Below are positions 37,491-48,879 of a stretch of 64,000 nt of DNA, one piece after another (within the stretch, counting starts at the first letter, position 1; every line of letters begins with the position of its first letter). Below the pieces are notes generated by a model that saw only the letters and a program-made list of their open reading frames with translations, did no database searches and was not told the DNA's origin. Position numbers and translations under genes: made by a program. Source of the DNA: Anopheles merus (Eukaryota; Arthropoda; Insecta; Diptera; Culicidae); assembly GCF_017562075.2 (NCBI RefSeq), contig NC_054085.1, forward strand, positions 5,661,184 to 5,725,183. Reading direction: 5' to 3'.

Positions 37491-39129
37491 GCGGATAAAC
37501 TAGCTAAACCGTGCGCATGAATTGAAAGATAATCAGTCGTGGTGAACATGTAGCTATCTAGCGTCATAGGAATTTTTAACTTAATTTTGTACAAAAAAAA
37601 TATATTTAAAATATAGTAAATGATTCAAAATGTTTTACATCACTTGATATAAGTTTCAGGTGCCTCTTTATGTGGCGTTGCCATTTCTCAAACTGTAATC
37701 CGTGGAAATCGATTAACTGTAATTCTAACCTCAAACAGGAATTTCATAAATTTAGATTAGTATGTATAAGGGATTCCGCTATTCGCAACGCTGTTTTGTC
37801 ACCTTTGCTCGAGTCAACCAAATCAGTTCCGTCCGTGTACACATTATGTAAGTATACTCTTGTTACGATTCCTCTATTTTCATTTGACATTGAACATGCC
37901 GAGCACCTACATTTTTACGTATCCACTGACTGTGCAGCAACCTGGACAGTTCTTTAGGCCAATTATCCGAAAACTCTCACGTAGTTGAGGACACTTTTAG
38001 CTATGCTAAAGTAAATTTAAGTAAATTTTATGCAAAAAAGTAAATTTAAATAAGACTTAAATGCTACACATTAGCATAGTCTGCCACAAACTGGCTCAAC
38101 AACCGTCGGCATATGCCCATTTGTGTAAGGTAGTACGATGTGGAAACATGTCAGGTTATCTCTTAAAACGGCGACTCCGGCGACCTGCAGCAGTATTTTG
38201 GACTCGGAAGTCTTCCGTGCTCCATGTACCTAAGGTCCCGCAATCGAAGTTTGAAGTCAGACGGAAGCCTAAGCTGCAGAATATTGATGACATCCGACGC
38301 CTACTCCTCGCAGTCTTGCGACAATCACATTTGGTGAGTTTATCAAGTGGCGTAGGATGATTGATATGGTTCCGGTACATTCCTTATCGAAATTTTCTAT
38401 CCGTTCTTCGGGCGTTTCTTTGTCTTACTTTTCACGAAAGCACGTGCTGCTGCATCCGCGATGGTTATCGCGAAAGCTGCGGCTTTACCGTGTACACAAG
38501 ATTCCCGTAAGCCAGTTTGCCTCAAAAGTCCAATTCGCAGACCGTCCTGCCAGATGTCTCCTTCGTAGGGCTTTTCATTCACCAAACCCTCGTCCTGCAC
38601 GATACCACAATAGACATACCGGGTTTACGACATAAAGCTATCTACAATTGTATAAAATCATCAACACAGTTCTATTCCAAAACAAACCGTTAACGATTGA
38701 ATGAATCTGCAACAGATTCGGTCGAAACTGGCACGGCAGGACGCCACTAGATTGATAAAAAATGCAGAAGATAGTCAATAGACATATTAATTACTTTAAT
38801 AACTTCAACCGTCGTTCGTTGATCGTTACATACATACCCGAAGTCTATGGTTGAGGCTTTCCGCAACAGCTTCGGTCGAAACTGGCACGGCGGGATGCAC
38901 TGGCAAATCTTGTACTTGTAGTGACTTATCCGTCGCTAAATTCGCTTTGAGGTCTTGGCCTGCCTCAGACGGCTCCGGCGGCTCCGACGATTCCGGCTCC
39001 AAACGGCTTCTGAGGTCTTTTCTGATTTTGTTTGAGTCATTCGAAAGGGATTCCGATTCTCCGGTGTTGAATTTACCCATCACTAATGCACAGTAGCCTT
39101 CGGTATGGCACTATTGGATTGCCTACATT
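37491..39129. other. Non-coding or unrecognised part of the duplicated block
   Basis: No gene is identifiable. Minus-strand frames (38397-38600, 38826-39083) are Glu/Ser/Pro- or Ala-rich and may be further LINE debris. The phrase GGTCGAAACTGGCACGGC occurs twice, near 38723 and 38874, as a direct repeat. Confidence 0.4.
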
Positions 39130-39380
39130 CAGCGGTCGGCAAACTTTGAGATCCGTGTCTGTGCTCCATCGGATGCGATTATTGTTTTTCTGTAATTGTA
39201 TCATACAGGTAAGAAAGTTAGAAATGGCGATTCTCATATATTAAAACTAATTGTAAAGCGTCGTCAGTTAAGGATCGGTAACAGAGTATGTCAAATTGTG
39301 ATGAATGAAAACAACAAATCTGCAATATCGCTTCTTAATGAAGCCGTCCTTTCATGCTGCAAAAAATGAGAATTATTTTT
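39130..39380. mobile_element. hAT left-end fragment related to the element at 8859
   Basis: It begins TCAGCGGTCGGCAAACTTTG and shares TTATTGTTTTTCTGTAATT and other words, in the same order, with 8859-9160. No right end or target duplication is visible. The equivalent in copy 2 starts at about 47960. Confidence 0.6.
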
Positions 39381-39540
39381 TAAAATAATCGCTTCTGTTT
39401 CAAATGCTCATTTTATTGTCGTGTAGATATAATGTAAGTTTTTCATACGTGAAATTTAACCTCGAGTTCGACCTTAATGAAACTTACCTCAATCCATATT
39501 ACTATAATGAATGTTGGAAGTGGAAGACAATATGAAATGT

Positions 39541-39765
39541 AATAGTGTTGGGCGGTTCGGGAGTAGGAAGTTTCGAAGATTTAATCCCTACAAAGATTCG
39601 ATCGGATCGAATCCTGTTTATAAGTTTCGATTGGGATTCAATAGCGATTCCATTGGAATTCGGTTGCAAATCGATTGGGATTACGATTGCAATCCATTAT
39701 CGATTGGTTTCCAAAGGATTTATTATAATCCCATTGAGAAACGAGAAACGCGCTAATCGTTTGAA
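39541..39765. repeat. GATTGGGATT/GATTCG-type iterated sequence with TAGTGTTGGGCGG end
   Basis: It opens TAGTGTTGGGCGGTTCGGGA, very like the hAT end TAGTGTTGGCCGTTCCGG at 42097, and then contains iterations of CGATTGGGATT and GATTCCATTGG. This arrangement of a hAT-type end followed by short subterminal repeats suggests a truncated hAT relative. The copy 2 equivalent is at about 48372-48590. Confidence 0.5.
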
Positions 39766-39922
39766 TCGCTATTGAAAACAAACGTTTTTAATAACATTTT
39801 TGTTGGATTAAAACGAGAATAATTTAATAAATGAAGCTTAATGATAAAGATAACTCAATTGATGAAAATTCTTGTAATAAAAACGATAACGTCTGACGTG
39901 TTGTCGATATTAGATGTAATAA

Positions 39923-40022
39923 NNNNNNNNNNNNNNNNNNNNNNNNNNNNNNNNNNNNNNNNNNNNNNNNNNNNNNNNNNNNNNNNNNNNNNNNNNNNNN
40001 NNNNNNNNNNNNNNNNNNNNNN
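39923..40022. other. Assembly gap of exactly 100 N
   Basis: One hundred undetermined bases, the conventional length for a gap of unknown size. The left side is the last base of block copy 1; the right side is the first base of block copy 2. Confidence 1.
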
Positions 40023-42179
40023 TTCTCCGAATAATGTGAGAAAGAAGAAATCCATAAATATATAAATTAGTTAATTTCATAAGAATGTGCATAGAATGTG
40101 CATAGAAAGGAAAAAACACCAATTATTTACTAAATATGGATAAATGCAACACCCAGAACTAAGATATTTAGAAAAGAGTAAAATACTAAGTAAAATGAAA
40201 TCATTTATTAATTATGTACGTTTATGTATAAATAAAAACAGGATGATAAGGTATAAATAAACACAGGCCACCTTTCCAAATCAAAAATACACACCTCCTA
40301 TCATAAACCTATATGAACGGTCGTATTTTAGCAATTTCTGGAAAAAAACTAAAAGAAATAAATAAAAACAGTGAATCCAAGATTGGAGCAAAATGCGATT
40401 TCACATCTTTGTATATTATTTTATATTTAAAAACCTTTGTTACATAACTTTTAAAAAAAATATTCTAGCAGAATAGGATAAATTATTATAAAAAAAACGT
40501 TGAACAGATTCTCGAAGAGATATATTACTCAGTAAATAATGCATGAAAAATATTCGTCCAAAAATACTCATTATAAAATCTAAATACTAATCCAAACTTC
40601 CAATATTTTAGAAACAGTTCTTGTGAATTGACTTAACAATTGTGGAAAACAAGAAATCAGCTAAGGGTTTAATTTCCCCTGTGATACACACATGTAGACT
40701 GTTGAACTACACATCAACAGAAAGAATGACGCAGTCTCGAAAGACCAATCACCAAATTTGTACTTTACTGCGGGAAAAAAGCCCGTCAGCAGAGTCCAAC
40801 CAACAAACGGTGTAGACTCGAATCGATACATAACTGCAAACCACACAGCATTTTTTCCACCTCAGGAAAAGGAACAGACTGTTGATACCGTTCATTGCAT
40901 TTCCACTCCAGTTGCTGAACTCGATCATATCACCAGAGGGTTAAGAATGTCATTCAAAGTGCAATTGCAAAACCACTGTTCGTCACGAGTTGGATGAACA
41001 TTTGAACGATTATGCTGCTCATTCTTTTGCCCCCGTCACCGTTGTGGCGAGTGAAGTGACGCTCGCTCGAAAGCTATTTCCTGTCTTGCGATTGTTTTTC
41101 ACCCTTCTAGGCATATTTTCAAAATTGTTTCCGCAAAAAAACTTACACATAGACACACACATACACGCAAATGACCCCCGATGAATGTCACATTTCGAGG
41201 AAAACCTTGTACTCTTCTTCGCAACAAAGAATACGTGACCCTTTTTTGCGGCAATATTCTTCATACTGTCCACTTACTGTCCAGCACAACGCAAGCAGAA
41301 CGCACCGATTAAATTGTAATTATCACGCTAATGCACCATACTTTGGGTAAAGGCACGCGAATAGTTAAGCGTGCACTATAATTATCCGTAATAGCAGGCT
41401 CAATCTCACAAAAAGGGAAACTTAAATGAGATTGTTTTAAAAACAGATGAAAATATATTATTATACGAAAAATAGGTGCAAATGGTAGCGACCTATGATA
41501 AAGTTTGTTATCAAAGCAAACAAAAACCTAAACAGATAAAAAATACCGCATTTGTGCTGCATTGAATATTATACTGCATACATAGTAAAACGATCACAAA
41601 ACATGCTCACAATTCTCATACTAATTGCTGTAAAACAAACGAAACAGTAAACAATAAACTGCACATTTTCTACACACCACCAACAATTACAGCACAGTCC
41701 ATTGGTCACTTTCGCAGGAGCAAAAGCGACCTTTGCTCTCCGACCTACTAATTAGTCCACTAATTGGGGCTGTTGTCTGTGCATCTCTATCACATCAATC
41801 AGGCCACGTTTACCTCGTCACGGAAGGATTGTGCGGATGCAACACCATGCAACAAGCGCTTGGCACGCGCACACTGCAATTTTCCGCACAAATATTAATT
41901 AGTGACAGTAATGATGGTATCGATGACTCATCGAATGGTTTAATATACCTTTGGTGGTTGATTTAGTTTTCAAGTAGGTGATATCTTTTACAGTAGGGCC
42001 GGTCTGGTGGTACAGTCGTCAACTCGCACGACTTAAAAACACGCCCGTCATGGGTTCAAGTCCCGAATAGACCGTGCCCCCATACGTAGGACTGACTAGT
42101 GTTGGCCGTTCCGGTCCGAACCTAGTAAACAAGTTCCGTTCTTTATGTAGGCCGTTCCGGTCCGATCCTTTATACAAAA

Positions 42180-42370
42180 TCGTTCCGTTCCGTTCATTCC
42201 GTTCTTTCCGTTCTTTCCGTTCATTCCGTTCCGTTCCGTTCATCCCGTTCATTCCGTTCATTCCGTTCATTCCGTTCATTCCGTTCCGTTCCGTTCCGTT
42301 CATTTCGTTCTTTCCGTTCATTCCGTTCCGTTCAATTCGTTCTTTCCGTTCACTCCGTTCCGGTCTTTGC
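42180..42370. repeat. (CCGTTCATT)n / (CCGTT)n tandem array
   Basis: Units of CCGTTCATTC alternate with CCGTT and CCGTTCTTT. The Phe/Ser/Arg/Pro frames through it on both strands are artefacts. Confidence 0.9.
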
Positions 42371-42884
42371 CGTTTCAATATTGTTAGCAAGGTGCTATCG
42401 TTAGTGCGTTCCGTTCTTTGAAAAAACCGGCTTTGTCCGGCTGTTGCTTGCTGCATGTTCACTCTTTCTCGCACACAGTATGTGTTGCCTGTGCACTCTC
42501 CAATGCTTACAGGAATATTCATAGCACTTCGTCGCGTATCGTTTATAAAAATCCTGATAAGCGAAACCAAAAATGGTGTTGCATTTGGTATTATGGTGCA
42601 ATTTGTAACATCTATTATACTTTTTGTTATAATTCAGCTTATCTTAACTAGACAAATAATATTTATTAAATTTAAATCTGTACTCATATGGCAGAACGGG
42701 TTGGAAAAGATGTATTTATGTTTTATGCCACGATATCCACTTGATCTTGGCACTCGGCATGATTCCAATATTTTGCCATTCGATTTGAAGCATTCTGTTC
42801 CATTCGACAACCGTTTGAGCGCCGTGTAAACGATTTATGTGAAAAAAAAATATTTGTTTTAAATAGTAAGTGAAATTCAAATAA

Positions 42885-43065
42885 TTAGTCAATCTCGTGA
42901 TACAATCGTCAACTCGTACCACTCAATAACATCGGCATGGGTAAAAGCCTCGAATGGATCGTGCCCCCATACACTGGGATGATTATCCTGCTATGGGCAT
43001 TTAAGTTACTGATAGCCAAGCTTATTAGTGGTACAGGAAGGCTTTCGCCGAAAATGGTCGTCGCA
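42885..43065 (+). repeat. Diverged tRNA-derived SINE inside the hAT element
   Basis: Readable landmarks are CAATCTCGTGATACAATCGT (head), GCCTCGAATGGATCGTGCCC (after the B box), TATCCTGCTATGGG and TTAGTGGTACAGGAAGG. It is clearly older than the SINE that surrounds the hAT element, so the hAT family carried it before this insertion. Confidence 0.75.
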
Positions 43066-43110
43066 TCTGATAAGTTAAAAAATACTAGATAATAAATGCA
43101 TGCTTTATAT

Positions 43111-43138
43111 CCCCCCCCCCCCCCCCCCCCCCCCCCCC
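43111..43138. repeat. 28 bp poly-C run
   Basis: Uninterrupted C homopolymer; its length is likely unreliable in the assembly. Confidence 0.9.
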
Positions 43139-43482
43139 GGATGACAGTTTGGCTTCTAAGCTGTGGGTCGGTACTTTTGCACCCCAGGTTCACGTTCCGT
43201 TCTTTTTGAAAAATGAACTAGTTCCGTTCCGTTCCTTTTTTTAACGAAATTCCCAACACTAGGACTGACTATGCTGCTATGGTAATAACAAGTCACTGAC
43301 AGCCAAGCTCACTTCTTTAGTGGGTACAGGCAGGCCTTGACCGGCAGCGGTTGTTGTGCCAAAGAAGAAGAAGAAAATATCTTATATCAATCATTTTTAC
43401 ACAGGGGTTTGAGAAGCCGGATCTCATCACCTGTTCACCGTTCAAGTGTTGAAACTCATGGTGAAGAAATTAGAAATTAATA

Positions 43483-44061
43483 CAGAGTTTTCCAAATCAC
43501 TTTCGAATGTTAACATTGATTTTCACCGCGTGCAAAATGATATTCCACGTCACTATGATATTTCATTTGCATCATACAGGGGTTTCCGAGTCAATTTCTA
43601 ATCTTCTTCTTATTCTTGTTTGGCACAACAACCGCTGTCGATCAAGGCCTGCTTGAACCCACTAGTGAAGTGAGCTTGGGTTTCAGTGACTTATTGTTAC
43701 CATAATAGCAGGATAGTCAGTCCTACGGCCTAGCAGGATAGTATGGGGGCACGGTCTATTCGGGGCTTGAACCCATGACGGGCGTGTTGTTAAGTCGTAC
43801 GAGTTGACGACTGTACCACCAGACCGGCCCTACTGTATAAGATATCACCTACTTGAAAACTAAATCAACCAGCAATTTCAGTTCTTACACATGATTTTCA
43901 ACACATCACAAAGAACTGTCAAACTCAATCCAGCTACAGACGTGTTGAAAATCATGCTGAAGAAATTGTGAACATTGAAATGAAATATCAGATTGATGAG
44001 GATTAACCTTGCATGCGGTGAATAACAACGTTTACATTCGAAACTGACTTGGAAAACCCTG
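43483..44061. mobile_element. CAGGGTTTTCC-type MITE with SINE insertion (copy 2)
   Basis: Equivalent of 27192-27770. The minus-strand SINE inside it lies at about 43602-43834. Confidence 0.6.
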
Positions 44062-44211
44062 CAATATTTAGGTTCTATATATTGGTTAGAATTATCAGTT
44101 TATTGTAATATTCTATTTTTTCTGGTTGACTCTTTATTTGGTGTATTCTTTCACAGGAATTAGTAATGCATTTCTGTGGAACTACCATTTAAATAATTAT
44201 TTGATGACAAT

Positions 44212-44420
44212 CTCTTCTCCTTTGGCACAACAACCGCCGTCGGTCAAGGCCTGCCTGTACTCACTAGTGAAGTGAGCTTAGCCTTTCAGTGACTTATTGT
44301 TACCATAGCAGGATAGTCAGTGCTACGTATGGGAGCAGGGTCTATTCGGGACTTGAACCCATGACGGGCATGTTGTAACGTCGTGCGAATTGACGACTGT
44401 ACCACCAGACCGGCCCTTTG
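44212..44420 (-). repeat. tRNA-derived SINE, minus orientation (copy 2)
   Basis: Equivalent of 28308-28532, flanked by ATTTGATGACAAT (44199-44211) and ATTTGATGGCAAT (44421-44433). Confidence 0.85.
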
Positions 44421-44535
44421 ATTTGATGGCAATAGTGGACCAAAAATGTTAACGATTACTGTTACAAAATCAAAATTTTATACTAAAACAGTTCCGTTCG
44501 GTCGAATGTCTTTATTTTTACCATAATTGTATGTA

Positions 44536-45381
44536 GCGGAATTTGGGGCAAGTGTGCCATACGGGGTAAAAGTGCCACCAAGCATTTGTCCTTAAAAACT
44601 TGAGTTTAATGATCAATTGTGTATACAGTTGGTTGGTTTCCAATGACTAGGAATTCTGACCCTATTTTCATATAGACCAATCGATATTTCCCATTGTTTT
44701 AAACTGATTTATATTGAGTTTCAAAATAGATCAGAATATTATAATTTTTTAATCCAACCAAATAAGCTCTCAAAAATCATGCGAAATTTTTTGTGGGGTT
44801 AGTTGAAAAAAACTTTCTTTTTGTCACTGAAAAATTCCATTTCAAAAAAGTTACAACATTTGGGGCAAAAGATCCATCTCTATTTGGGGCAAGTGTGCCA
44901 CTATCTTTCATAGGCACGAGCTGTCAAAAATGTAAACATTGTTGTAGCGTGCTGCGGAATGGTGCGCTATTGTGAGCGGATTCCACGCCAGAAAAACAGA
45001 ACAGTAACAAACCATATTGTGGTACAGTTGGTGGTCAAAAAGGGTTCATTGGTGACTAAATACATGTAGGAATATATACACTAGTGGTACAAACGTAATA
45101 ATTTCCAATTATCTAAGAAACACGGATATTTTAACCAGGTTGCCGTCTTGCCCCATACGAGTGGCACTCTTGCCCCATAGCCCAAAAAAACAACGTCTTT
45201 TTGGACCCTTTTTAAAACGCTTCAAAAACTGTTTTGTTTGCACTTTTTTCAAGCGAAACTCATTTATATGTGAGGAAATAGATGTATAATGGTTATGAGA
45301 TTTAAATCGGCTTTTGAAAAACACGTTTTAGTGAGTTATAACTTGAAAAGCTTAAGGTGGCACACTTGCCCCAAGTTCCGC
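44536..45381. mobile_element. Uninterrupted GCGGAA...GGGGCAAG element (copy 2)
   Basis: The 846 bp empty-site version of 28648-36570. Ends GCGGAATTTGGGG and CCCCAAGTTCCGC are flanked by TA. The site that received the LINE in copy 1 is intact at about 45354-45366. Confidence 0.75.
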
Positions 45382-45599
45382 TATCGTCTTTCGTATTTAT
45401 TTAAATAATTTTCTGACTTTAACGAGCCAAACCCATACTTAAACCTTATTCCTTATACCTATTTTGTTAGAAACTAATTTATCCTGGTCAAAAGGTACCT
45501 AGCACCTGCAATCTTTAATTTAAGTTAATTTAAAAATTAGTATCAAAATATACCCTATTACCTAAAGCGTTACAGGGTCTATGCATGGTGGAAAGTGGG

Positions 45600-46300
45600 T
45601 TCCTACAGTCTAACACTACGGAAAATAAGCCAGCTGCTAATAATGTTCTGGATCTAAGTGGTCAATCAAACTAATATAAGGTAGCATAGAGGGTGCACCA
45701 ATGGAACCACATATTAACTTATATAAGAAGCGGCATTGATAAGCTCTACGCCTATGCTGTAACGTTTTTAGATCAAACAGTTAACACCTAGTTCTTTAGG
45801 AAGGACAGGAAACATTACTTGACAATGAAATGCGATAAAATAGCTAAAAGGAGTAAATGCTATAAAATAGCGATAAAATAGCCGAAATCCTCAGTTGCAC
45901 GTGTAACAAACCAATGGCTTTGTATAACCTGTTTTCAAAATAAGTCTGGAACGTTAATTTGTCATCTATTTGTAGGCGAATGTCACAAAAAAATCAGAAC
46001 TAGGAATTAAACTACCACTAATGCTGTACCTATACTCAAGCAGTGCTAGTATTCTGCAAATGGACATTGCTGCACCTTTATTCACATTCACAAACATTGC
46101 TTTTAACATGCATTAGTTGTTAAAGTGAGACAAAGCGGTTTGGAGTCTTTCACAATTTGCTAACTCATTTACATGATCATAAAGCTTAAGGTAATTAGCA
46201 TAGAGCAACTTATGGCCTCCAGGAATATAGGAACCTATGTCATTAATGAATATTGAAAATTAAAGTGGACTAAGGATTATACAGTACAACGTCGACTATC
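45600..46300 (-). pseudogene. Degenerate non-LTR reverse transcriptase fragment (copy 2)
   Basis: Same as 36760-37490; the FINDIGSYIPGG...YANY segment lies at about 46256-46115. Confidence 0.7.
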
Positions 46301-48755
46301 TGGGGCGGATAAACTAGCTAAACCGTGCGCATGAATTTGAAAGATAATCAGTCGTGGTGAACATGTAGCTATCTAGCGTCATAGGAATTTTTAACTTAAT
46401 TTTTGTACAAGAAAAAAAATATATTTAAAATATAGTAAATGATTCAAAATGTTTTACATCACTTGATATAAAGTTTCAGGTGCCACATTTATGTGGCGTT
46501 GCCATTTCTCAAACTGTAATCCGTGGAAATCGATTAACTGTAATTCTAACCTCAAACAGGAATTTCATAAATTTAGATTAGTATGTATAAGGGATTCCGC
46601 TATTCGCAACGCTGTTTTGTCACCTTTGCTCGAGTCAACCAAATCAGTTCCGTCCGTGTACACATTATGTAAGTATACTCTTGTTACGATTCCTCTATTT
46701 TCATTTGACATTGAACATGCCGAGCACCTACATTTTTACGTATCCACTGACTGTGCAGCAACCTGGACAGTTCTTTAGGCCAATTATCCGAAAACTCTCA
46801 CGTAGTTGAGGACACTTTTAGCTATGCTAAAGTAAATTTAAGTAAATTTTATGCAAAAAAAGTAAATTTAAATAAGACTTAAATGCTACACATTAGCATA
46901 GTCTGCCACAAACTGGCTCAACAACTCGTCGGCATATGCCCATTTTGTAAGGTAGTACGATGTGGAAAACATGTCAGGTTATCTCTTAAAACGGCGACTC
47001 CGGCGACCTGCAGCAGTATTTTGGACTCGGAAGTCTTCCAGTGCTCCATGTACCTAAGGTCCCGCAATCGAAGTTTGAAGTCAGACGGAAGCCTAAGCTG
47101 CAGAATATCTGATGACATCCGACGCCTATTCCTCGCAGTCTTGCGACAATCACATTTGGTGAGTTTATCAAGTGGCGTAGGATGATTGATATGGTTCCGG
47201 TACATTCCTTATCGAAAATTTCTATCCGTTCTTCGGGGGTTTCTTTGTCTTACTTTTCACGAAAGCACGTGCTGCTGCATCCGCGATGGTTATCGCGAAA
47301 GCTGCGGCTTTACCGTGTACACAAGATTCCCGTAAGCCAGTTTGCCTCAAAAGTCCAATTCCGCAGACCGTCCTGCAAGATGTCTCCTTCGTAGGGCTTT
47401 TCATTCACCAAACCCTCGTCCTGCACGATACCACCATAGGACATACCGGGTTTACGACATAAAGCTATCTACAATTGTATACAAATCATCAACACAGTTC
47501 TATTCCAAAACAAACCGTTAACGATTGAATGAATCTGCAACAGATTCGGTCGAAACTGGCACGGCAGGACGCACTAGATTGATAAAAAATGCAGAAGATA
47601 GTCAATAGACATATTAAATTACTTTAATAACTTCAACCGTCGTTCGTTGATCGTTACATACATACCCGAAGTCTATGGTTGAGGCTTATCCGCAACAGCT
47701 TCGGTCGAAACTGGCACGGCGGGATGCACTGGCAAATCTTGTACTTGTAGTGACTTATCCGTCGCTAAATTCGCTTTGAGGTCTTGGCCTGCCTCAGACG
47801 GCTCCGGCGGCTCCGACGATTCCGGCTCCAAACGGCTTCTGAGGTCTTTTCTGATTTTGTTGGAGTCATTCGAAAGGGATTCCGATTCTCCGGGTGTTGA
47901 ATTTACCCATCACTAATGCACAGTAGCCTTCGGTATGGCACTATTGGATTGCCTACATTCAGCGGTCGGCAAACTTTTGAGATCCGTGTCTGTGCTCCAT
48001 CGGATGCGATTATTGTTTTTCTGTAATTGTATCATACAGGTAAGAAAGTTAGAAATTGGCGATTCTCATATATTAAAACTAATTGTAAAGCGTCGTCAGT
48101 TAAGGATCGGTAACAGAGTATGTCAAATTGTGATGAATGAAAACAACAAATCTGCAATATCGCTTCTTAATGAAGCCGTCCTTTCATGCTGCAAAAAATG
48201 AGAATTATTTTTAAAATAATCGCTTCTGTTTCAAATGCTCATTTTATTGTCGTGTAGATATAATGTAAGTTTTTCATACGTGAAATTTAACCTCGAGTTC
48301 GACCTTAATGAAACTTACCTCAATCCATATTACTATAATGAATGTTGGAAGTGGAGGACAATACGAAATGTAATAGTGTTGGGCGGTTCGGGAGTAGGAA
48401 GTTTCGAAGATTTAATTCCTACAAAGATTCGATCGAATGGAATCCCGTTTATAAGTTTCGATTGGGATTCAATAGCGATTCCATTGGAATTCGGTTGCAA
48501 ATCGATTGGGATTACGATTGCAATCCATTATCGATTGGTTTCCAAAAGGATTTATTATAATCCCATTGAGAAACGAGAAACGCGCTAATCGTTTGAATCG
48601 CTATTGAAAACAAACGTTTTTAATAACATTTTTGTTGGATTAAAACGAGAATAATTTAATAAATGAAGCTTAATGATAAAGATAAATCAATTGATGAAAA
48701 TTACTTGTAATAAAAACGATAACGTCTGGCGTGTTGTCGATATTAGATGTAAATA
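46301..48755. other. Rest of duplicated block, copy 2, no gene recognised
   Basis: Corresponds to 37491-39922. Minus-strand AATAAA-like signals (for example the complement of TTTATT at 48243 and 48551) could serve as polyadenylation signals for the iduronidase gene immediately to the right, so its 3' UTR may reach into the block. Confidence 0.4.
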
Positions 48756-48879
48756 ATATATCGTGGAGCTAGTGGAGCAGACGGTTCCGTACTGCTATAA
48801 TATACCTTAATTGAATCATTTTATAGCATGAAAAATGGACATTGTTTGCACATGTCATTACCGTTTTGTCTTCGTCATG

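Larger units (their letters stand above)
42097..43261. mobile_element. hAT non-autonomous element inserted in the SINE, 1165 bp
   Basis: The 8 bp GGACTGAC is duplicated at 42089-42096 and 43262-43269. Ends are TAGTGTTGG and CCAACACTA. The intact SINE in copy 1 gives the empty site (GGACTGACTATGCTG at about 26971). The element is unusual in carrying tens of CGTTC/GTTCC units (42180-42420 and again near its right end), a 28 bp C run (43111-43138) and a diverged SINE (about 42885-43065). No transposase. Confidence 0.93.
41991..43376 (+). repeat. tRNA-derived SINE split by a hAT insertion (copy 2)
   Basis: SINE halves at 41991-42096 and 43262-43376 together match the intact SINE at 26873-27085. 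Outer target duplications ATATCTTTTA (41981-41990) and ATATCTTATA (43377-43386) remain. Confidence 0.92.
40023..48755. repeat. Large duplicated block, copy 2 (no LINE, extra hAT)
   Basis: Matches 24881-39922 in order throughout, apart from the hAT at 42097-43261 (only here) and the LINE and pogo-like MITE (only in copy 1). Unique sequence leading into the iduronidase gene begins right after it (AATAATATATCGTGGAGC at about 48751). Copy 1 breaks off at the same point because of the gap, so it is unknown whether a second gene copy follows it. Confidence 0.95.

Noticed and set aside
42019..42570. 183-codon Asn/Gly/Met/Arg-rich minus-strand frame
   Set aside because: Produced by the CCGTTCATT array inside the hAT element.
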